Of a DNA stretch of 64,000 nt, positions 1-10,400 are shown in pieces. The DNA comes from Schistocerca nitens (Eukaryota; Arthropoda; Insecta; Orthoptera; Acrididae). The stretch lies in contig NC_064615.1 of the NCBI RefSeq assembly GCF_023898315.1, forward strand, positions 1,185,893,413 to 1,185,957,412, written 5' to 3'. Made by a program: the position numbers and the translations under genes. The notes below the pieces were generated by a model. That model made no database searches, had not been told where the DNA came from, and saw only the letters and a program-made list of their open reading frames with translations. Positions within the stretch are counted from its first letter, which is position 1. Each line of letters opens with the position of its first letter.

Positions 1-170
1 ATTTAGCTGGAGTGGCTCCAGTCAATGAGAAGATGGAAGAAGAATGGAGACTTGGGTGCTATGGAGGCATCGTACGGGCACCACTTACCTGTCATCGGCT
101 CAGCCACCATCTTACTGACGAATGCCAGAGACGGTGACGAGACAGTATAAACGCAGATCTAAGATCGAGA
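1..170 (+). pseudogene. Non-LTR retrotransposon ORF2, extreme C-terminal remnant
   Basis: Reading from base 3, the frame gives VAPVNEKMEEEWRLG followed by YGGIVRAPLT, which resembles the tail of RTE-like reverse transcriptase ORFs (typically an EKM..ARLRWYGHV..R block followed by a GRP..RW block). The frame closes with TGA at about 129. A neighbouring frame then reads through a stretch resembling the next conserved block (INADLR), so at least one frameshift is implied. The rest of the element would lie upstream, outside the window. It is a fossil; the family call rests on one short block. Confidence 0.45.
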
Positions 171-818
171 TCAGGATGACGATGATGATTTTGGCTGAGG
201 GCGCTAAACAGCGAGATCATCAGCGTCCTTGCATTAATAATATACCGACGACCATGGTGAACTCTATTAAAAATGACAATAAAACGGAAAATCAAATTGC
301 ATTCCCTCACAAGAACTGGAAGACGACACCGATAACGTGAGCTTCAGAAAAATCTGTAACAAAATCCCGACGAGACATAGCGCAATAACTACATGAAATC
401 GTGGATAAAATACCTGTAAAGACACTGTTAAAACCGGAAAAGATGACTGTGGCTACGTGACAATTATAAATAATGAGTGACGGAGCCATTCTGTGACACA
501 TTAAATCTGACCACCCGATATTTTGGCAAGAATTCCGGACTCCACACAAAATCTCAAAATACAAACAGCATTCGCCTCATTATCAGTTAAAATATAGGGA
601 GCGTCCTGTGGAAGACCCGCATCAACCTCAGGTTGTCACACAAAACATATGAAATCAAAATATTTCGTAGCGACATGTGTGGCACACTGGGGGCTTCTCG
701 CGACGCAGCAGGAAGCCGCGCTGTGTCCCACTCCGCCCTGCTTCTTCAGACCGTCGCGCTCGGAAGCGGGTAAGCCACGGTCTCACGGAAAGTTTTACAG
801 GATGTGATTTATTATTCC
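171..818. other. Unassigned intergenic DNA
   Basis: I see no coding signature, RNA gene or obvious repeat here. Short open frames on both strands (up to 85 codons) lack recognisable motifs and overlap each other, as expected by chance. Confidence 0.5.
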
Positions 819-1661
819 TCATTTGCCTCCCAGCAACACATGGCCTTCCTGGTCAAAAATGAGGTGACAGCCTGCAGCGTGTCTGCTCGCCAGCCGCATC
901 GGCGAGTTCCTCTCAATGAATGCCTGTGTGTCCTGGAACCCAACAGGAAATGATTGCCTTGTCTTGCCTTTGCAAGAGAAGGAGAGTGCCCTGCACTTGT
1001 TGTACCATCCAAGCTGCTGGGCGAGAAGGGCACTTTGAGAATCTGAGCAGTTGAGGAATTTTTTTGTCACAGCGCTGTCTCGTCTGCCCCACTGCCCCCA
1101 GGGTAACAAATAATTCCTGCTCTGGGAGCCCTGTCCTGGGAACAATGTCGAGGAATACGACAGAGCAGCTGATAAAATCTCCCCGCTTGGACCCATCTGT
1201 GTAAACAGTAATAAAATGTGGGCGCCGACGTAAAATCCCATTAAATTTAATCGTAAAATGCAGTCTGGGGAACAACGGTTCCTGTAACCAATCAGTTCTA
1301 AAAGGACCCTGGGCCTCCCTAGTAGCCAGAGGGATGCCACACTCAGCTTCGGACCTTAATGAACGCCCCAATCTGTAAGAAGACGAGGCTCTCCCTTCAG
1401 CAGATCTCCAATGGCCTGCTTGCCTCTGGCCGTTCCAGTGGCGTCTGTTCGACGCAGCTGGATGCTGCACTGTAGGAGCGCACAGAGCCCTTGGCGTGTT
1501 ACGAAAAGAAGATGTCGAACGGACAGCGGAGGCTCCCCAGCCTCCATACACAGGTCGGCAGCGGGACTCGTGCAGCAGGCCCCTGCTGACAGCCTGGTAC
1601 CTCGTGGCGAACCGCAGCCAGCTGGCCCATAAAATTCCCACCTGTATTCAGCCGGGGTCAC
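819..1661 (-). pseudogene. Jockey/R1-like non-LTR retrotransposon, RNase H region, frameshifted
   Basis: Three minus-strand frames together carry the end of a retrotransposon ORF2. The upstream frame (1356-1661) has EAGEPPLSVRHLL, typical of the linker after the reverse transcriptase. The long frame 913-1641 has VYTDGSK, the first catalytic Asp block of RNase H, and ends with WVPGHTGI, the His block. The third frame (819-1340) has CSDSQSALLAQQL, the SDS Asp block. The motif order matches RNase H of Jockey- or R1-type elements, but the frame changes at least twice, so no enzyme can be made. The reverse transcriptase and endonuclease parts are absent. The motifs are seen directly; the clade is an inference. 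Confidence 0.65.
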
Positions 1662-1668
1662 ACAAATT

Positions 1669-1708
1669 CCTTATAAAGTAACTGTCGGCCTTATAAAGCA
1701 ACTTTCGG
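1669..1708. repeat. Tandem duplication, 2 x 20 bases
   Basis: The sequence CCTTATAAAGTAACTGTCGG is followed immediately by a copy differing at two positions. It is a local duplication with no evident function. Confidence 0.7.
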
Positions 1709-2242
1709 CTCCCCGAGACCTATGACCGACGCATTTAAGGATGTTTAAGTCTCGAGACACCTCAGTTTTTGTTGTTTCGGGTGTAGTAGCCGTGCTACCA
1801 CTTCTCATCTCATCTTCCCTTAAAAGTGTGAACGGTGATCCCAATTTTAAAGCGGGTAAATTAAATTAAGAACGGGACTGATTAAAATCAGCACAAACCG
1901 GTTTCTTTAAGGTGAATTAAAAACCTGTGGTGCAAGAGCATTCGTCAAACCGCCTGATCGTCAGTTGCAATTGCCGAGTAGCTGCTGCGAGGTTGGACGA
2001 TGCACAGAAATTGGAGAACTGGTCTACAGACAAGGAACACAGTGCGGGATGTCTCTCTGTAGACGTAATACTGTTTATTGCAATGGCGAATGCCGTGACT
2101 CTTGAGACATTCCCTCGAGGGAAAACGGTCAGACGAGACATTCGCAACCTCGTATCTTCCGAGAGGAAGGACTCCACAAAGGTGGGCAGACATCCACGGA
2201 AACACCACTGATAGAGCTGTAACAAATCATTATTCCTCCAGT
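1709..2242. other. Unassigned DNA, left flank of the Penelope insertion
   Basis: No recognisable gene or repeat. This is the pre-insertion target side; it ends at the 14-base direct repeat bounding the Penelope compound. Confidence 0.5.
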
Positions 2243-2256
2243 TAGTACCGTAGACC
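2243..2256 (+). repeat. Target-site duplication, left copy (Penelope compound)
   Basis: TAGTACCGTAGACC here recurs in the same orientation at 4212-4225, exactly outside the two opposed 3' ends of the Penelope copies. That is what a single insertion event leaves behind. Confidence 0.75.
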
Positions 2257-2311
2257 TGAATAAAAATCTCTCGGTGTACATGCCGCGTCAATTCAGGATA
2301 AAACTCCAAGC

Positions 2312-2342
2312 TTTCGACCACTATCTCCATGGTCGTCGTCAG
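2312..2342 (-). ncRNA. Possible hammerhead-like ribozyme core in the Penelope terminal repeat
   Basis: The minus strand reads CTGACGA, a 20-base segment, then GAAA. The segment contains GACC and GGTC, which can pair as a short stem II around an 11-base loop. Hammerhead ribozymes are established features of Penelope terminal repeats and sit just after the promoter, as here. Against it, one C between CTGACGA and the stem is unpaired, and I could not draw convincing stems I and III. The call is therefore tentative. Confidence 0.35.
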
Positions 2343-2379
2343 GGCTAAAACTGACTGTCGTGAACTAGCGAGGTTCCCA

Positions 2380-2410
2380 CTTTTATATGCCAAGGACGGC
2401 TTCTGATTGG
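2380..2410 (-). promoter_or_regulatory. Penelope promoter elements: CCAAT and TATA boxes (minus-strand copy)
   Basis: On the minus strand a CCAATCAG box (2410 downward) lies ~20 bases upstream of TATATAAAAG (to 2380), about 35 bases before a TCAGT initiator-like site. The identical arrangement occurs in the inverted arm. Penelope elements carry their promoter in the terminal repeat, so the position fits. These are motif matches only. Confidence 0.45.
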
Positions 2411-2482
2411 CTGGAATACGTCATAGCAACAGCGATATGGCGCGTAGTGAAGTGGTGCCCTCTACTTCCATAGATGTAGTTT

Positions 2483-3724
2483 CTATCCTGCGTTGCTTGC
2501 AGCGCCATCCCTTGAATCAGGAGGTAAAGTGCGGGAAGTTTTTCTCTGCGATTTTTCTTTATCCAGTGCACTCTTCCAAGTGTTGCTAAGTGCATAGCCG
2601 TTGTCTCTGTTAAAGTTATTATCGCTAAGTCTAATTTCGACTGCTTCCCGGATCACAGAGTCCCAGTAATTCGATGCGTGGGCTATTACTCTGGTTTCTT
2701 CAAATAAAATGTTATGCTTGTTAAGCAGGCTGTGTTCAGCCACCGCTGATTTTTCCAAATACCTGTATTTTAGGTGGCGCTGGTGCTCGATGCCGCGGTC
2801 GGCAACGGTTCTTACAGACTGGCCCACGTAATTCTTGCCGCATTCGCAAGGAATAGTATAAATTCCCGGCACTCTTAAGCCGAGACTATCTTTGACTGAT
2901 CTCAACATTTCCTTAATTTTCCTAGGTGGTCGGAAAACTGGTTTTATTCCTTGCCTCTTCAGGACTCTGGCTATCTTGCTCGTTGTAGCACCGCAAAAAG
3001 GAAGCCGCGCTATGTGTTGGTCCTCTTCTTGTATGTGGCCGGCATCGTGTCTTACTTTCTTGGACAATACTGATTTAATTTCACCGGCAGAATAACCATT
3101 CCTCTTGAAAACAGTCGTCAAATGGTTAATCTCGGGACCGAGGTGGTCCTTGTCGGAAATAGTCCTGGCTCTGTGTACTAAAGTATTCAGCATAGCTCTC
3201 TTCTGAGACGGATGATGGAAGCTGTGGCTATGCAGATATAAGTCTGTATGGCTTGGCTTCCGGTACACAGAATGGCCCAGTCGTCCATCCGGCTTTCGCT
3301 CTACCAACACGTCTAAAAAAGGTAACTTCCCTTCCTTCTCTACCTCTAATGTAAATTTTATGTTTGGATGTACACCATTCAGATGTTCGACGAACTGCTG
3401 CAGCGTGTCGCTGCCGTGTGGCCAGATTAAAAAAGTATCGTCGACGTATCTGTAGAAGCATGATGGGCGGAGGTGAGCACTGCTCAACACTCGTTCTTCA
3501 AAGTCCTCCATGAAAAAATTTGCTATTGCTGGTGACAGTGGCGAACCCATGGCTGTTCCATCCGTCATTTCATAATAATTTCCACTGTATAAAAAGTAAG
3601 TGGTCGTCAAGGTATGCCGGAACAACTTCAAAATTTCTGAGGAAAAATGAGCAGCCAACAGTTGTAATGTGTTATCCACAGGTACTTTGGTACACAGCCT
3701 GACCACAGCCTGCTTAACAAGCAT
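2483..3724 (-). CDS. Penelope-like reverse transcriptase with GIY-YIG endonuclease (5'-truncated)
   Basis: An open frame of 413 codons. Residues 12-100 carry the C-terminal part of the palm: KVPVDNTLQLL, GTAMGSPLSP (57-66) and the catalytic YRYVDD (91-96). Residues 134-140 (LPFLDVL) are the following conserved block. A GIY-YIG nuclease follows, with GIYTIPCECGKNYVG at 287-301, Arg310, and a conserved AEHSLLNKH segment at 329-337. This RT plus GIY-YIG pairing is diagnostic of Penelope-like elements, which copy RNA into DNA at a nicked target. Family ORFs are usually roughly twice this length; the N-terminal half, including the first RT motifs, is missing. The listed Met is just the first ATG after the truncation and probably not a natural start. 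The frame is otherwise free of stops, unusual in this window, but without the RT N-terminus it should be inactive. Confidence 0.85.
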   Translation of the reverse strand: MLVKQAVVRLCTKVPVDNTLQLLAAHFSSEILKLFRHTLTTTYFLYSGNYYEMTDGTAMGSPLSPAIANFFMEDFEERVLSSAHLRPSCFYRYVDDTFLIWPHGSDTLQQFVEHLNGVHPNIKFTLEVEKEGKLPFLDVLVERKPDGRLGHSVYRKPSHTDLYLHSHSFHHPSQKRAMLNTLVHRARTISDKDHLGPEINHLTTVFKRNGYSAGEIKSVLSKKVRHDAGHIQEEDQHIARLPFCGATTSKIARVLKRQGIKPVFRPPRKIKEMLRSVKDSLGLRVPGIYTIPCECGKNYVGQSVRTVADRGIEHQRHLKYRYLEKSAVAEHSLLNKHNILFEETRVIAHASNYWDSVIREAVEIRLSDNNFNRDNGYALSNTWKSALDKEKSQRKTSRTLPPDSRDGAASNAG

Positions 3725-3955
3725 AAGATTTTATTTGAAGAAACCAGAGTAATAGCCCACGCATCGAATTACTGGGACTCTGTGATCCGGGAAGCAGTCG
3801 AAATTAGACTCAGCGATAATAACTTTAACAGAGACAACGGCTATGCACTTAGCAACACTTGGAAGAGTGCACTGGATAAAGAAAAATCGCAGAGAAAAAC
3901 TTCTCGCACTTTACCTCCTGATTCAAGGGATGGCGCTGCAAGCAACGCGGGATAG
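3704..3955 (+). pseudogene. Penelope GIY-YIG C-terminal fragment (inverted arm)
   Basis: The plus-strand frame from the HSLLNKH motif to a TAG at 3953-3955 repeats the last ~83 residues of the minus-strand Penelope protein almost exactly, including the REAVEIRLSDNNFNRDNGYA segment. There is no start codon of its own. It is the truncated partner of the inverted pair and cannot encode a functional nuclease. Confidence 0.8.
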
Positions 3956-4026
3956 AAACTACATCTATGGAAGTAGACGGCACCACTTCACTACGCGCCA
4001 TATCGCTGTTGCTATGACGTATTCCA

Positions 4027-4058
4027 GCCAATCAGAAGCCGTCCTTGGCATATAAAAG
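4027..4058 (+). promoter_or_regulatory. Penelope promoter elements: CCAAT and TATA boxes (plus-strand copy)
   Basis: GCCAATCAG at 4027-4035 and TATAAAAG at 4051-4058 precede a TCAGT initiator-like site at 4084-4088. This is the mirror of the set at 2380-2410. The duplication in opposite orientation means this insertion could in principle fire transcripts outward at both ends. Confidence 0.45.
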
Positions 4059-4095
4059 TGGGAACCTCGCTAGTTCACGACACTCAGTTTTAGCC

Positions 4096-4126
4096 CTGAC
4101 GACGACCATGGAGGTAGTGATCGAAA
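4096..4126 (+). ncRNA. Possible hammerhead-like core, second copy
   Basis: CTGACGA (4096-4102) and GAAA (4123-4126) are spaced as in the minus-strand copy. The stem II partner reads GATC rather than GGTC, which breaks one pair. If the other copy is a ribozyme, this one is probably weakened. Confidence 0.3.
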
Positions 4127-4211
4127 GCCTGGAGTTTTATCCTGAATTGACACGGCATAAACACCGAGAGATTTTTATTCAAGAAATACGTCGCGAAAGA
4201 CTTCGTAGCCA

Positions 4212-4225
4212 TAGTACCGTAGACC
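4212..4225 (+). repeat. Target-site duplication, right copy (Penelope compound)
   Basis: An exact 14-base repeat of 2243-2256 in direct orientation. It follows about 34 bases of 3' sequence present only on the plus-strand arm, which is therefore the longer 3' end. Confidence 0.75.
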
Positions 4226-5065
4226 CTTTCCGAATCGAAGAAAACACCGAGAGGGGCTTTCTTACGAAAGAAAACTTGTCGAATTGCTGTTTCGAGCGCG
4301 GCTAAGCCTGACTGGGGACGGCGTTATAGGGGCGCACGGTGCGCGTCGGTCGACTGTACTTCCCCGTGTCTTCGCTGTGCAGCTCGTGAGCCTACCGCAG
4401 TTCGTCCGATCCTTCCTCGGTTTTTTCAAATCGGGGTTAAAGCAGAGTCTCCCCACGAGTTTGGGAAGTTCCCCGTCAAGAAAATCCCACCGAGGAGCTG
4501 CAGGAGCGAGCGTCCCGTTCGACGCGCTGTGAGCCGTCAGCCAGTGTCCACGCGTCCCATCACCAACTGTCACGGAGAGAAAGGCTGCACGTCGGTGGAA
4601 CGGAAAGCAAAATCAGCCTTCTCCTCTGCCGACCGACATCGACGGGAAGCTGGCACTTGGCCAGAGTCGGCTGTAGGGAACTTGTACGATTCAGCCATCG
4701 TCTGAGCTGCGTGCCTGGTAAATAACAGTGCCTGTGTTATTAAAATGTACGGTAAAATGTTACTTCGCTCTTGCGTGCTCACCAGACCTCCGACTCCCAG
4801 TAAATGTGTCCTTCAGGTGCAGGGATTTACGTGACGTGCGGGTGCGGTTTGTGACACTCGGACGACGAGGCACAGAAGCTCGGGTCTGGCCGTGGTTCGC
4901 GCGGATAGGTGGAGCATCTGAGGCGTACGTAGCGTCAAGCGTCACGTCCTGCTCAGAGTTTCCGTACGAGACGAAGTTTCACTGTTGTCGTTCCAGAACA
5001 CAGCCGATTGTGGTTCATATTTACCACAGCGAACACATTTCCTGTTAATATTTTCAACGAAATCA
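4226..5065. other. Unassigned, moderately GC-rich DNA
   Basis: Overlapping short frames occur on both strands (up to 106 codons), none with a recognisable motif. Base composition is more GC-rich than the surroundings, but I see no splice-bounded coding segment that I could defend. Confidence 0.4.
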
Positions 5066-5365
5066 ACTTAAAAAAAATGGAGACAAGCAGTCTCGACAGC
5101 GAAAATATTTACTTTGATGGTAAGCAGTTTCGGTCAGTTTTTGACCATCCTCAGACGCTCATATCGCGATGATAGGCTGTGGCGTTGAATGGAGCGGGTG
5201 TTGTAGCAACAGCTTCGAGAAGTTCACATTCGTGGAGCTATAACACACGCTCCATTCACCGCCGCGTTATGAGCGTGTGAGGATGGTCAAAAACTGACCG
5301 ACGCAGCTTAGGATCAAAAAAACATCATTTTGGCGGACGAGACTGCTTGTGCCCATTTTTAAAGT
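5066..5365. mobile_element. Foldback/MITE-like element, 300 bases
   Basis: The two halves are imperfect reverse complements of each other. Outer ends ACTTAAAAA...ATGG and CCATTTTTAAAGT pair, then ACAAGCAGTCTCG with CGAGACTGCTTGT. Further in, GGTCAGTTTTTGACCATCCT (5125 onward) pairs with its complement ending near 5302, and GAATGGAGCG pairs around the centre. The whole unit could fold into one long hairpin. There is no coding capacity, so it would be non-autonomous. A TTA/TAA-type target duplication is possible but blurred by the A tract. Confidence 0.65.
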
Positions 5366-6276
5366 ACTTTCTGCCAGACCGCTGTGCTCCACGAGAACTC
5401 ACCTCCTGCTAATAAACTCAGGAATTTATCGTATCTTTGAATTTCATTTCATAGCGTAATTAAGGAAATTATATAATTACCCCCACCCATCGGTCCATCG
5501 TTGGTCCGAAAATTAGCGTTTATTAACTTCATTGTGCACAGTTTAGTTAGCGTCGTTCATTCCGGGAGAGATATACAGAGACAACTAAGCAGAATCAGTT
5601 CTACAGTGGGGGCGGCTTTCGCATAAAACAGAATACGGGAACGGACCTGCCACACTTCCCCAGGGGAGGACAACATACTTGGTGTCCTATCGATAGCAAC
5701 GATGCCACGGCGTATTACAGTTATTAGGTTGGCGCTGCGACAGACACCGACGACAGCGCCCTCTAGTCGCTGCTGTCCAGATCTACGAGCTCCGCTCCAG
5801 AATCTCCCCATCTGATCGAAAGCAGACGGCCGGGACACTTCGTTTCATCTTTGCTCTACGTACGACGGGTCTCAGCATCGCACCTCATCGCAAGTGTATT
5901 AACTTGGTTTTTGAACCAGTAAACCACTTTTACTTACATGCAGTACCGACCTATTTTTCCTGCTCCTCCCCCTACCCACGCGCCGCCTTCCCTTCCAGGC
6001 GGAATACAAAACTTGGTTCTACAACATAATAAATCTTTGAACCACTCACACATCTGGAAACCCATTCCATATGCTCGTAACTTTAACAGCCTGCACTGGG
6101 GTAAAACGTGTCAAATACTTTTCCGAAATCTAGGAGTACGGACTCTGGCTGCTGTCATTCACCCATCATTCGCAGGATATCATGTCAGTAAAGGCTGAGC
6201 TGGGTTTCGTAAGAACGATTCTTTCTAAAAGCGTGATAATCTGTGAACAGAATTTGTGGAAATTTGTGGTAACTTC
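5366..6276. other. Unassigned DNA
   Basis: No motif-bearing frame or repeat recognised. The frame at 5938-6198 (86 codons) has no recognisable domain. Confidence 0.4.
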
Positions 6277-6452
6277 CTATGGGACCAAACTGCTGAGGTC
6301 ATCGGTCCCTAGGCTTACACAATACGTAATGTAACTTAAACTAAGGACAACACACGCACACCCATGCCCGAGGGAGGACTCAAACTTCCGAAAGGGGCGA
6401 GCCGCGCGAACCGTGGCAATGCGCCTCACACCGCGCGGCTATCCCGCACGGC
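6277..6452 (-). mobile_element. tRNA-derived SINE, second family, minus strand
   Basis: Starts CTATGGGACCAAACTGCTGA and ends in an inverted tRNA-like head with GAGCCGCGCGAACCGTG and CCGCGCGGCTATCCCGC. The B-box equivalent lies at 6376-6389 and is degraded (CTCAAACTT instead of CTCGAACCT). From memory this matches a common locust SINE distinct from the six-copy family listed below. I found no clear target duplication. Confidence 0.6.
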
Positions 6453-6994
6453 TGTAAACAGTATTTTCCATCTGAACGAAATGTATTATATTCGAAGTCA
6501 GAATATGTTCAAGAATACCGAGGCGTACCAATGTTAAGGATGTGAGTCCGTAATTTTGCGGATTCGTTCTTATGTACACCAGTCTGCTGAGTTTTTTCGA
6601 CTCGCTTGGGACTTGGCTCCGGGCGAGAGATTCGCAATAAACGGGGCCAGTGCCGTAGCGTACTCTCGGTGAAACCGAACTGTGATTCGTCCTGCACGCG
6701 GCAACATCTTTTTTTGTTCAGCTCTTCCTGTTCCTTCTCAACGCAAGCGACGCCTGCTGCTGTGCTTCGGAACCTGGTGGTCACCTCAGTGCGCTGGTGT
6801 CAACACCGTGCCCCTGCTCTTCTCCGCTGGCTCCCACAGTCACCTGACAGCAGTCCACACGATTTCTTCTCACGGAGTTACGTCAAAGATCGTATGTTCC
6901 TGCCTCTGCTGCTACTTACTTTCGAAGCATAATTACAGCGGTCACTGATGGTATTGGAACAACGTTCGTACCACACCAAAGTACCGTTATCCTA
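6453..6994. other. Unassigned DNA
   Basis: Overlapping plus-strand frames of 108 and 88 codons (6606-6948) have no recognisable domain. Nothing else stands out. Confidence 0.4.
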
Positions 6995-7210
6995 GATGGT
7001 GGCGATGATGTCATTCGAGATGGCGGATGTGACATCAATCAAGGTGGCGGATTTTGGCGGGAAGTTTGAATTTTGGCGGGAAAGTGCCACGCACCCTACC
7101 CCAGAAAAATGGAGCGAACTTCAAATTCCAACATAATGCATCACACCACGCTTATCTCTACTTTCCAAAGAAAATAGCGAGAAAAAAATACTTGTCTTTA
7201 TTATTTAACC
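6995..7210 (+). repeat. Dispersed repeat with CRE-like and E2F-like motifs, copy A
   Basis: This segment repeats the words ATGGCGG and TTTTGGCGGGAA (7052-7062 and 7071-7083) and has degenerate TGATGTCATTCGAGATGGCGG. It shares the downstream AAATTCCAACATAATGCAT and CTTGTCTTTATTATT words with 13300-13360. It is therefore a diverged copy of the repeat cluster near 13070-13690. Confidence 0.55.
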
Positions 7211-7215
7211 AATTT

Positions 7216-7450
7216 CAAGCAGGTGTGTTCGCCACTGGGTCTCGACTCCAACTGGCTTAGTTCATATCGGTGCCACCAGAGGGTGCGCTCCTGATGTCAA
7301 ACCGTGACGCAAGCACCGTTATTTGGGACAGCTGCACCCAGTGTGTTCACCACAAGCTCCAGAAGCCAACTGACTTAGTACCTATCGTGGCCACAAGAGG
7401 GCGCTACGTGACGTCGGTTGATGACACAAGATCGTTTGCTCTCTCTCTCT
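7216..7450 (+). repeat. Direct duplication, offset 118 bases
   Basis: TGTGTTCGCCAC (7224) and TGTGTTCACCAC (7342), CAACTGGCTTAG (7249) and CAACTGACTTAG (7367), then CCACCAGAGGGTGCGC and CCACAAGAGGGCGCTA are all offset by 118 bases. The result is two diverged tandem units. Confidence 0.6.
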
Positions 7451-10400
7451 TGAGCACATCACAACCGGACACGTGCCTCGTCAGCGGCCCGCGAGAGGGC
7501 GGCCGCTGACCTCACAGCCTCCACCCTAGAGCTCTATACTCGCGCTGGACATAGTCTTCTGTAAATATGGTAACGAATTTAACTGAACACAAGTGACGCC
7601 AACATCGCTCATCTAACCCATGAATTACCAAAATACTTAATTCCATTTCAATTTTAATCATATTCAATAAGTTAATTTACAATTTCAATATTCAATGATC
7701 AAATGATAAGTTCCACATTTTCCCACTATCAGTGCAGTGTCCATTCATGACCTTACACCCCCACCCCTAGAATGCTGCACTCCTATTGGCTACTGCATTA
7801 GTCACATGATTCGACTTCACAGAACCTAGAATTATATTACACAGATCGCTAAATTGCATTCACAGCGAAACCCACAAAATTGTCTCCACCTTGTCAAATA
7901 CATACCAGACTTACAAGAGTATTGCAAGCCAAGAACATATTTACCACTGCAACTACAATTAAATATTACTATTGCTGCTACAGTCTGATACCTACCAATG
8001 TACAGGTAATCTCTCCTCTTGACGACTGTACTACAGTATTTATAGCAAATACAATTTTCCTATCAGCCTCTTCTTTCTTTCTACAGACGCAACATTCAGC
8101 GGTAATAAACTACTTTACACTGATCGCCACTTCACACCGACAACTAAAACTCGCAAAGTGCCATACATATCGTCAAATATGTAAACACACCTACTCATTT
8201 ACACTCTCCTCCCACTGGGGCCAGGGGATTGAATATTAGAGCTTGAAACCGATCTCCAATTCAGCAATATATCAACACATACCGTAACGATCTACCAAAC
8301 ATACAATTCATATCCTACACCATAAAAAATCACCCATTTTACATCAGAAAGTCCTCAGTGAATCGAGGTCACTCTCAGAACTGATGTACAAAGACCCACT
8401 CGTTTCCCCCTCAGTACAAACATGCTACTCTTTCTGGTCCGGACCTGCCTGCTTGCTTGCGTTTCCACAGACACCTCCAGACTCTGGGATTACATGAACA
8501 CACCTATTTTCACCATAATACTATATCACTTTCGCCGTACTTCTCGATATCAAGCACACAGCTGTAGCACACTGATGGCTAGGGCAACATAATTCCGAAC
8601 ATATACGCTGGAAATTATTTCTCTGCAAACCTGAAACTTTAGCTACGTGGAGCGTGCTCTAAACCACTGAGTAACTAGAAAAAAAACATTAAAAATCATT
8701 TCCACCCGCGAACATTCCAAATCATCCCTATAATTTACAAGCCAACTAAGGTCTTTCCCATGTCTAGAGAACAGGCAACCATGTCTTCCATCTGCCAGAT
8801 GCACACACGACAATCGATCTTCTCTCAACTAAATAAAGGCGCCAAGTGTGCAGAAGGAGTAAATGGAACAATTTACATGGGAGCGAATAATGCTCCACCG
8901 CAAACGCACCATCTTCTACAAATTCCACTTGCTCACGAAAGCCGCCTAACACATATTAAGTATTAGTTCGCTATTCAGTCGTGTAGAGGACTGCAAAGTT
9001 AACTCTTATATATTACATGGGAGAGAATAACACTCCAACAGGCCTCTGCATTCGGAAGACTGCTGCTGTTAACGGATAACGTGAATCAATGCCAACACAG
9101 ACTTTGCATACACCGAAACATTCTAGAAAACTGGCCACATATATCTTCCTATATTATAATTAAATGTTACGATCGTGGCCTCAACCGAATGGTATTCAGC
9201 AATGAGCGAAGTATCAGAAATACACCCCACTGAAAGCTGTTGCTCTGGAAATGGAAATATCTGTACCTTCCTTACTACTGGACATACTCTTCCCTTTGCC
9301 ATCATAGTATCCCAACTCAAATCCATACCCACCTTACGTCTGGACATAGTCATTTCCTTTACACAAAAACTAACTTTATAAACCTCAGACTCAAATGTGA
9401 ACATATCACGCACCCAGCACTAGTACTATCTACAATACGTCATCAATAACTGTTTGCCTACGATACGAAATAATACTGACTGAATATCAACGATCCGTGT
9501 GCATGTTTCTTCCATTCTCCCTACGAGTCCCACCACACCGTCATAGACGTAATCGACCAGATCTTAAAGAAAAAACACGATCCCAACAACTACTGCATGT
9601 TACTGTCACAGGCAGTCTTTGTTCTACAGGTGCGCACAAGTATCCATGTTAAACACTACACCCTCGTTACAAATCGGGGTATGACATTACCTCTGAATGA
9701 GACAGTGTTTTCCGGACAAATACTGTGACCCTGATCGTATGAATACGTATTATCAGCCAACAATGCAACCTCATCATAAAATCAATGAACTTTGAAAGTG
9801 ATTCTGCTAAGGAACGTGGTATGTAAGAGGTATTTGCGACTACCTCAAACAGCCCCAGCTAGAAAATTCTTTAGTATTTGCAACGCATTCTGTCTCGAGA
9901 CCATATCAGAGGTTCCGCGATATATCCGCTGAGTTATAGGCGATGACTGGTGGATAAGGAGCACAAACAGTAGTAATAGTAGTAGATGATGTGCCGATTG
10001 AGGTCCTAAGGAGAAAAAATGTACACTAGCTTACCGGATCCCTAGTGTTACGCGATATGTTAGAAATTATGTCCATCATTTGGAATCAGGTCTTTTCATT
10101 CAAGCACATACATGCATAGGCTCACACCCACAAGTGAATCATATTTCACGCACTCTCATATCTCTAAACAGGGCACCTTCCTGGAACCTGTGTGCTACAG
10201 TACAATTACAACCTGGTTTTAGTCACACCCTACACATCTTGCAGTCGCACCCATTTCTACAGCTTTCCACAAGTATTCGTTCCAATTTAAGTCGGAACTG
10301 AGCAGAAGTCGGAGAATGACATATGCACCACCTTCTGCAGCCCGTGTAGAAACAGAAGGACACGAGTTACTGCAACAGGGCCGTGCTTTGAGCATTCGGT

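Larger units (their letters stand above)
2257..4211. mobile_element. Penelope-like element, head-to-head inverted double copy
   Basis: Two 5'-truncated copies of one Penelope-like element are joined at their 5' sides near 3704-3724. The longer copy runs on the minus strand (2257 to ~3724) and the shorter on the plus strand (~3704 to 4211). The C-terminal coding region and about 230 bases of 3' flank are nearly identical in the two arms; the paired 70-codon frames at 2383-2595 and 3843-4055 differ at only three residues. The 14-base TAGTACCGTAGACC flanks the whole unit. Penelope elements are known for 5' truncation and for inverted or tandem partial copies; the boundaries are seen directly in the sequence. 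The near identity of the arms suggests they arose together and fairly recently. Confidence 0.85.

Noticed and set aside
4284..4532. Possible coding exon or promoter CpG-like island
   Set aside because: Frames on both strands are equally open and contain no motif; GC richness alone is not enough.
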